Assembly (NCBI GenBank): GCA_949825025.1
Contig: OX463779.1
Span: 43,904,249-43,968,248, forward strand
Direction: 5' to 3'
Length of the DNA stretch: 64,000 bases
Origin: Siphlonurus alternatus
Taxonomy: Eukaryota > Arthropoda > Insecta > Ephemeroptera > Siphlonuridae
The first letter of the stretch is position 1, and each line of letters opens with the position of its first letter. Below are positions 57,042 through 64,000 of the stretch, one piece after another. The notes beneath the pieces were generated by a model, which saw nothing but the letters and a program-made list of their open reading frames with translations, made no database searches and had not been told where the DNA came from. Position numbers and translations under genes: made by a program.

Positions 57042-60000
57042 ATGTCGTTTAAAACACCAAACCAACGGAACAGAACTCTCCGTAGTGGGGTAAGTCTCTG
57101 GCAGCTATTTTTTTTAATTACACACTGTGATATGCATATGTACCATGCAGTGTCATACTCTGCAAATCAGGGAGACCATCGGAATTCGGAGGCCTCTCTG
57201 CTGGGGTGTGTTTCGTTTTCTTGTATGAACACGTTCTTGTTTGTCACCTCGGCAACAAGTTTCTCTCAAAGCTAGGCGCCATTGAGTCTACAGGTAATCT
57301 AAGATCTGTTAGACTGTATAAGGGCTAGGGTCCGTTACTTGGTTGTGATGGATGTGAATTTTTGAGGATACGGACTGACCGACAGCCAAAAAAATTGGAT
57401 GGCAGCAACCAAAATAGCCAACATTGCTTTTGAAGTTTCCCTCCAAATGTAACTTGGCTGTGATGAGTTGGGAGAATTTTTCCCAACCACTCGCAACTCG
57501 CAACCAGAAGTACTCCCCCTCTACTTCATTTTGGGAGCACGCGAGTTTCAATTGGCCGTGGCTGACAACCATCACAAACAGGTTACGGACCAGAGACCCT
57601 ACTTATGGGTAGAAATTTGAAGAACCTTGAATTTAGTTCCACCGGAATTCCGAGTGGCCACACTACTATCGACCAATCATCATGGTTTCATTATTAATGA
57701 CATCATCCGAGCTGGCCAATCGCTGATCACAAAATCGTCGATTGGCTATCTCGGATAACGTCACTGATGATGAAACCAACAGTGATTGGTCGATAGTAGT
57801 GTGGCCACTCGGAATTCCGGTGGAACTAAATTCAAGGTTCTTCAAATTTCTACCCATAAGACACGGAGGTCTCTGTAGGGTCTCTGGTTACGGACCCCAA
57901 CAGCCATTCACAACCATCACAACCAGGTAACAGACCTTTTAGCCAAGGACAATTAAATAAATGTTTGTATAACAACACCCGGCCCGTTGGTTTGCATTTT
58001 AGCAGTATAACTGTATCATACTTGACTGAATATATGCATATCCCGATATATGTACTGTCAGTCTAATATATTATGTTATTATAGCACAGACAAACAGACA
58101 ATGCAGCATAATATGGGATTTTTGTGCTTGCTGAGATGAACTGTGGGTTTACATCTACTTAGACTTTAGTGAGAGGGGTATACATATCATGCAGTCACGG
58201 CATATTACTTGTTGTTTGGTAAAACTCAATTTTGAGTAAAGAAGATGGGGGCCGTCTCATAAAAAAATAATTATTAACATTGCATGGCATAAGAAAACTC
58301 TATATAAGGTAAATTTAATTTACTGGATTCCTTGACCTTCTTATCACTAGCTGCCACAATAGTACAACAACATGCCTTGATGCCTAATGTTTTTAATAAT
58401 GTCATCCATATATAAGACCTGTGATCAATTTAGATCTCCAGTATAAATTTAATACTGTAATGAAGAATGCATACAAGTGCCGGTTTGGCAATCAAAATGG
58501 GACCATTCTTGATGCTACAGTAGGCATATTTAATTAATTCTTTATTACATCAAACATCCTTAAATTATTTTTTTAATGCTAAAATGTTCACATTTCTACT
58601 GAGAAATGAATTAAAACTACAATTTTCTTTTAATGGGAATTCCTCCTTGTTATATTTACAAGCCTGCTACTGCAGTATGTACAGTACCTTCAAAATTTTG
58701 ACCTTGTAACATGTCTCCTTCTGCAAATTGTATATTATGTTATCCTTTTTATAAATATGTGTGGTATACTCTACAGTTCTATGCAAAATTAAACAGTACC
58801 AGCATCAACCTGTTGAGGTCGGGAAGCATGCAAATGCATATTTGTATACTGATGTTTATCACCAGACATTCCAGAGTTTAGGCATTCTGAAAAGATGTTT
58901 GTTTTGTTACAACTTGTGACTAAGATCTTAAACAAGTTTTTGATGCTACAAACATTTATATATTTAAATATTTGTTGTCATTTCAAAGCATTAAATGTAC
59001 TTATTGTAGGGACAGCAATAGTCCAGGGGGTATGGGGAATGCAGAGCTGTACTGGCATTTTAATTAGGATAAAGGGCTGCTTTTAAGGTAGAACCACTGA
59101 ATAGACAAACTACTTAAAAAATTATTGCAGGAATGAAAAGAAAGTGTATCGAATGATGCTACTCTGATTTTTTATTTATTTCTTTTTTTTTTCAGATTTT
59201 TTAGAGTCTGGGAACTATTTAAAAAAAAACAAAAAACATTGAAAGTACAGAGAGAGGCGTCCATAGGCTTCTTAATAAAAAGGATAGGACTAAAAGGGAA
59301 AACCTTAACCTTGAATAAATTTTTAATAAAACTTTCTGGCCTCTAAAAAATCTTAAAAAAAAAAGTAACTTTGCATCCTCTTTCCATTTCTGCAACACGA
59401 AACTTTCTTGTGGGTTGTTGATTGTTGACAACGATTGTTGCAGGACCGGACCAAGGTTGCCGACATGAGGACGCGCTTGTCAGAGCTAGAGACGGAGCTC
59501 GAGGCTGAGCAGGAGAAGCGAGAGGCGGTGGAGAAGGCGCTCAAGCAAGAGCAGGCGCGCTGCAGAGAATATGGTGAGAATGCTGCAAATGTAAGGATTA
59601 ATGTCTGCTTATAGAGGCTTCAAGTCAGCTGATTTTGTGGTGTTCCCACCGTCCTGTGAAAAAAACTCAAAATTGCTATTTTGTCATAAAAGAGATTTTT
59701 TAGGTAAAAATGAGTTCTTGCTTCATTATCAGAAGACCTCTAAATGGGGGGGGGGGGAGGTGTAGAAGATGTTTTAAAATTGATTGCTTTAAAAGTTACA
59801 GGAAAAAATAATAATAATAAACCAAATTTTCTAACATGGAGGCTTACGGAGAAAATTTTCAAACCACTTTGAGCCTCCATTGAGGTCTCAGATTGATAAT
59901 TTTAGGGAATTTTTTCCCATCAATAATTTTACTGTAGTAGACTAGTAGATAATGCTGCAAGACAATGTTTTGCCAGGTGAAAGAGTTTGGTTTGGAAATG

Positions 60001-60562
60001 CAGCAAGTTGTTTTTGTCACAGCCCGCCAGGTGAAAGAGTTGGGCCAGCTGGAGGACAATCTAAAGGAGGCTCTCAACAATGAAGAGTCCGGCAAGAAGA
60101 ACGTTGAGACCCAGTTCCACATCAAGCAGAAGGAGCTGCAAAAACTTAAGATTGACCACGAGAACCTTCAACAGACACTTGACACCGTACAGGAGCAACG
60201 TTATGTGCTGGCCTCGGAGAAGGACACCCTGGCAAACAAGGTAAATTGTTGTTTTAATTGTCAGCAAAAAATTAGCCATGTATTGTGACGCTACTCTGAG
60301 CTCTTTCAGAAGTTTGAATGTTCTGCAAATTGTTTTTAAAGTTTTATTTTTTAGTGTTCTCCCTCTTTCTGGAATCAAAGTAATGCAGTATCTTTTTAAT
60401 TAAAAAATGAACATAGACATGGACAACGTACAGGAATTTTTATTTACTGTATTGCAATAATGAATACAGTATGGCATACAAAGTTATGCTCCTGATTTTA
60501 CTAAACAAAGTTACTGATTACAGTGATTACTTTCTAAGATTTTTCAGAATGTAGAATAGTTA

Positions 60563-60630
<68 letters not shown>

Positions 60631-63600
60631 ACCATCAGGGTAAGATAACACGCTCAATGTTAAAAAATTCCCACACATGAAAATAATGAAACATATTTAT
60701 CTTGAAATGTTCTCCTCTACATCCCCTATCAGTAGCTGAAATATCAGGTTTGCAAAAACGATCTAGTTTTCGAGTTATGAATTTTTAAAGTTGACTACTT
60801 TAACATGCAGAAATGCAAATTCCATTTTGAATTATGTAGTTAACTTTAAAAATTAATGCAGTACACTAACTCAAAAACGGAAAAACTAGATTGAATTTGT
60901 ATACCTGATATTTTAGCTACTGATAGGGGATGTAGAAGATATATGTTTAATATACTTTAAGGCTTAACCTGAGATATTCGGACGAAAAAAGTCGTATCGA
61001 CAGATGTTCTTGAAATTAATTTGGTAGACTTACAACAATTGTCCAAATACTACTGATTTTTTTCAGATTTTTTTAACCGTTGGTTTAATTATAATTAATT
61101 TATTCAAATTTGTATTTTGTATCCTTTCAATGTTAAATTTTTCAATCAACATTGCACAAAAACGGCTCGAGAATTTTTTTTTTAATTTTACATGGATTAA
61201 AAGCTAATTTTTTGGACTATTTTTCTGAATTGTTTTCATATATTTCGAACCGTGGCGATGATCGTTTCTGATATGTCCTAAGAAACTTGGCAACGCTCTC
61301 AAGGACTGTAGTTACCACCCCCTCCTAATCTTTTATTCGCATTACTATTGCAACAGTGTTGTCAGATTTGCAGGTGTAGCCACGCCTCTTGACCTTGACA
61401 GACAAATTCTCAGGTTATACCTTAAGATAACTTAAGATTATCTTATAGATTACTTTAAGGTTATTACTTTAAGATATGTTTCATAATTTTCATGTATAGG
61501 ATTTTTTTTTTTAACATTGGGCGTGTTACCTTACCCTTAAAGCAGAGTTATCGGAGGTTGAGTTTTGACAAATGGGTTTGTTTCAGCTGCGGGTGCTTGA
61601 GGAGCGTGGTCGCAGTCTTCACGATCAAGTGCACCAACTCACCGTGGAGAAGGACTCGCTGGCGGAGTGTGTGGAGTCTCTGACCTCGAGGAACCGCCAG
61701 CTGCTGGAGGAGCAGGAGCAGTACCAGGAGCAGCTGGATAACCTGCGACACCACAACCTCAACAACTCCTCCCTCTTGTCGCCCGGGGGTGAGTCGTCAA
61801 CAACAAGTTGGCACTTTCTTTGGTACAGTAATTGCTTAAATCGATTTGTTGCAAATTTGAAATACGTAGTAAAAACAAAAATATACTGTAATAATAACCC
61901 AAATTAAATAATTAAATAACAAATTTTAGTTATTCTGAGCTTACTTAATAATCATTGAAATATTGAAGTAAATTTGTCACCTTTCCCTCCTTTAGAAAGA
62001 TTGACACAGTTGTCTGGTTGACAGGTCGAAGTATTGGAGAGAACATGGGGGAGGCGGTGGTGGACCTTCAGCTTCAGGAGAGGCAGGCTGAGATTGAGAG
62101 GCTGCAAGCGGAGCTCAAGGATGTTCTGGACCAGCTGGAGAGGCTGCAGACGCACGCCGCCAGTCAGGAGCAGAGTCTGGCCCACGAGAGGCAGCAACAC
62201 GTCATCACTCGCCACGATCTCGAGGAGTCCAGACTGGAGCTGGAGAACGCCCGCCAGGAGCACGAGAACCTCTCACAGCAGCGCACAAACCTGCAGGTAT
62301 GTCATGCGTTTTGGTGGAGGGATTTATTATTTACTTTTTAAAATAAGGATTAATGACACCATTGGTAGCCTTTGGTAACCCTAAAATATTTGATTAAATT
62401 TTGACCAAAGTCACCACAGTCCCAATGACATTCTTACAATTTATATCCTATACAGTATCTCAGAAACTTGATCCTAATTTGTCTTTTTTTTTTTTTTTTT
62501 TTTTTGCTTTCTTATTAATTATTTTCTTATTTTTTTTTTTATGAAGGTGCACTGAAGATATGGGAATGGTGCACCAGCTCTACAGATGGTGTCATTAATC
62601 CTTACTGCTGCATGTATTTTTAAAAGACGGGTCATGCCAGTAGTGACATAAAGGCTTCAAGTCAGCTGATTTTGCAATGTTCCCACCATCTTATCTATAG
62701 AGTTGTTTGCTGTTTTTGTTTACGAGGGAAAATAGCATAGCAGATATACGGACGGTCAGGAGGGTAGAAAAGAAAAAGTGGAGGTCCAACTACTATGCCA
62801 TTAGATAGGAGAAATGACAAAACGTAATTATCTGAGACAAAATTTAAATGTTCTAACATGGTGGCTTATGGGGGTAAATTTTGCTGACAGGAAACATTTC
62901 TGTGTCTAATGGAAAGTTTCTAGGAAGGAAAATTGCGTCCTCCGATGATTCTTTTATAACCTTTTGGGAAATTTCAATTTAATGAAACAATTTTCTCATC
63001 AGAGCAAGGGCCAACTGAATTTCCTTACCTAGAAACTAGCTGTAAAACTGGGTGGACATATCATAAATCAGTCTAACACGGGGTCATGGATACTCATAAA
63101 ACACTTTGAAAATTGTGTGGCCACAAAAGACTTTACCACCGACTTAGTGCACCGAGATATAAACAATAATGCATGCAAGTTCTCAACTACGGAAATTATT
63201 TCCCAAGATAAGCCAACCAGTCTGCAGTGCATTAAAATAATAAATGCTTCACAGCTTGTTTGTGTTTTTATTACAAAATACAATTCCAGAGGAAAGAAGC
63301 ATGAATGTTTACTTTATGTAAAATTAAATAGATTTTTGAGTTATAAAATAATGAATAAGAGAATATTATTAGTCTTTTATTAAACACAGAAAGTGTACAT
63401 ATTAACAGCACTAGAAACATACATTATAGAAAAACATTACAATAGAACACATAAAACATACATACAAAACATATATAATAGTTACAGAATAATAGAACAA
63501 TAGAAAATGATAATAAAAAATAAGAGAATATAATAATGCATGAAAATATTGATACAAAAAAAAAAAAAAAAAAATTGAGCAAACACTTTTTTACAAAATG

Positions 63601-64000
63601 TTTAAATAAATTTAAAGAATTATATATTAGAAGACAGATTGGATGTCAATGTGGGAATTTTGTCCGGCAGGCTGAGCTGGAAGCCAAGCTTGAGAAGATC
63701 TCCGGACAGTGCCTCGAACTGCAGGCTCTTCAGTCAGAGGTGGAGACGACTCAGGGTCAGCTGGAACAGGTCCAGCAGCGGGAGGTCCAGCTTCTCTCCG
63801 CGCTACAGAGCACCAGCGAAGAGCTAGGCTGCTGCAAAGTGGACCTTCAGGAGGCCATGAGGAACCTGGGGGAGAAGACACGCAACCTGGAGACCATCAG
63901 GAACGAACTCATCATCTCGTCAGAGAAGCTGGGAGAGCTGCTCGAGCAGCATGCATCGTTGACAGCCACCCTGAGCACCAAAGTGGAAGTAATTGCAGAC
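57042..64000 (+). CDS. Long coiled-coil protein, N-terminal part (3' end outside window)
   Basis: Exons in phase: 57042-57089, 59444-59573, 60023-60240, 61587-61788, 62025-62296, 63671-64000 (open at the edge). They give the first 400 residues. After a short basic start (MSFKTPNQRNRTLRSG) nearly everything is heptad-rich helix, for example MRTRLSELETELEAEQEKRE, QLEDNLKEALNNEESGKKN, QAEIERLQAELKDVLDQLER and LGELLEQHASL. Gln, Glu and Leu dominate and Pro is rare. One break (SSLLSPG, end of the fourth exon) may be a hinge. No motor, calponin or other globular domain is seen. I cannot name the family. A centrosomal, Golgi or spindle scaffold would fit, but any long coiled coil could look like this. 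Confidence 0.8.
57328..57937. mobile_element. Fold-back element with a second palindrome inside
   Basis: Outer ends GGGTCCGTTACTTGG and CCAGGTAACAGACC are mirrored, followed by TTGTGATGG and CCATCACAA. Inside, GGGTAGAAATTTGAAGAACC (57608) is mirrored by GGTTCTTCAAATTTCTACCC (57836), with CGATAGTAGTGTGGCCAC pairs further in. It is located in the first coding intron of the coiled-coil gene. Confidence 0.65.
57940..59090. other. Intron DNA without recognised features
   Basis: AT-rich sequence with no clear repeat, RNA or exon. A short frame at 58895-59086 shows no protein character. Confidence 0.45.
59093..59430. mobile_element. MITE family A copy ending 13 bases before an exon
   Basis: ATAGACAAACTACTT...TTATTGCAGGAATG on the left and CCATTTCTGCAACACGAAAC, then GGGTTGTTGATTG, on the right. 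The coiled-coil exon at 59444 starts right after, preceded by GATTGTTGCAG. Confidence 0.65.
59614..59880. mobile_element. MITE family B copy
   Basis: GAGGCTTCAAGTCAGCTG to ACTTTGAGCCTCCAT, with the shared interior GTGTTCCCACCGTCCTG. It starts about 40 bases after the donor at 59573. Confidence 0.7.
60567..60628. repeat. (AT)n microsatellite
   Basis: About 30 AT units directly precede the damaged TTAA-type palindrome at 60636. Confidence 0.9.
60636..61541. mobile_element. Second copy of the GGGTAAGGTAACG palindrome, interrupted
   Basis: GGGTAAGATAACACGC on the left and GCGTGTTACCTTACCC on the right match the element nested in the hAT at 14996. CTCCTCTACATCCCCTATCA and ACTGATAGGGGATGTAGA are the inner arms. 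The right arm is split by the element at 60961-61421. The left TTAA is lost next to the AT repeat; the right one remains. Confidence 0.65.
60961..61421. mobile_element. TTAA-flanked insertion inside the palindrome
   Basis: GGCTTAACCTGAGATATTC and ATTCTCAGGTTATACC are inverted ends, flanked by TTAA (60957-60960, 61422-61425). There is no coding sequence in the 461 bases. The termini differ from the other two TTAA families here. Confidence 0.6.
62651..62900. mobile_element. MITE family B, degraded copy
   Basis: AGGCTTCAAGTCAGCTGA and TTCCCACCATCTTATC begin it; ATTTTGCTGACAGGAAACA ends it. The terminal GCCTCCAT is lost. Confidence 0.5.
62900..63670. other. Intron DNA before the last visible coiled-coil exon
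   Basis: An 88-codon frame (63117-63383) has no recognisable domain. From 63380 on, tracts such as AACATACATTATAG and AAACATACATACAAAACA, then poly(A) at 63557, look like the 3' UTR of a decayed retroelement. Confidence 0.35.

Noticed and set aside
63117..63383. 88-codon frame in the last coiled-coil intron
   Set aside because: No recognisable domain, AT-rich codon use unlike the exons, and next to retroelement-like tracts. Possibly a decayed element piece, but not supportable as a gene.

Overview
The window is animal nuclear DNA, most likely from an arthropod. Genes are split into many short exons that are richer in G and C than their surroundings. The exons sit in AT-rich introns with GT-AG junctions, and the space between genes is full of transposon debris. 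The arthropod guess rests on KIF21, Cep192/Spd-2 and ankyrin/SOCS-box genes of animal type, plus a tRNA-type SINE (41205-41620) and a 5S-rRNA-type SINE (20217-20605) whose conserved cores I recall from insect and other arthropod genomes. The order and species are not resolved.

Layout. Positions 1-262 hold the edge of a LINE reverse transcriptase (minus strand). Positions 545-19164 hold the 3' half of a KIF21-type kinesin (+): the end of the stalk, a linker and a complete WD40 propeller. Two alternative last exons (12442-12526 and 19116-19164) both fit the same splice phase. Positions 22589-24420 hold an ankyrin-repeat/SOCS-box protein (minus, two exons seen). Positions 25445-25813 hold an intronless small protein with 17 cysteines that I do not recognise. 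Positions 26986-47557 hold a complete Cep192/Spd-2 homologue (+): 25 coding exons whose phases all agree and total 1550 codons plus stop. Positions 57042-64000 hold the start of a long coiled-coil protein (+) that runs off the right edge. Cep192 builds pericentriolar material and KIF21 regulates microtubule growth, so two neighbours act on microtubules, but nothing suggests the genes are co-regulated.

Mobile DNA fills the rest. A 5'-truncated LINE with a 364-codon open frame lies between the arms of a 3.2 kb fold-back element. A hAT-type element with perfect 8-bp target duplications carries a smaller TTAA-flanked palindrome. Two MITE families (A and B) recur in introns, often within 10-40 bases of splice sites. 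A Penelope-like retroelement end lies inside a Cep192 intron; it has a GIY-YIG endonuclease frame, near-perfect inverted copies, and a hammerhead-ribozyme core in each arm.

The strangest region is 50211-55965. Three elements are nested like Russian dolls. Each has CCCT...AGGG ends and an apparent 2-bp target duplication (AT, AA, TT). Each is built from its own short self-complementary word (TCTAATTAGA, CAAGATCTTG, AGTGGTCA/TGACCACT). I know of no described family with these properties, and it is the best candidate here for something undescribed.
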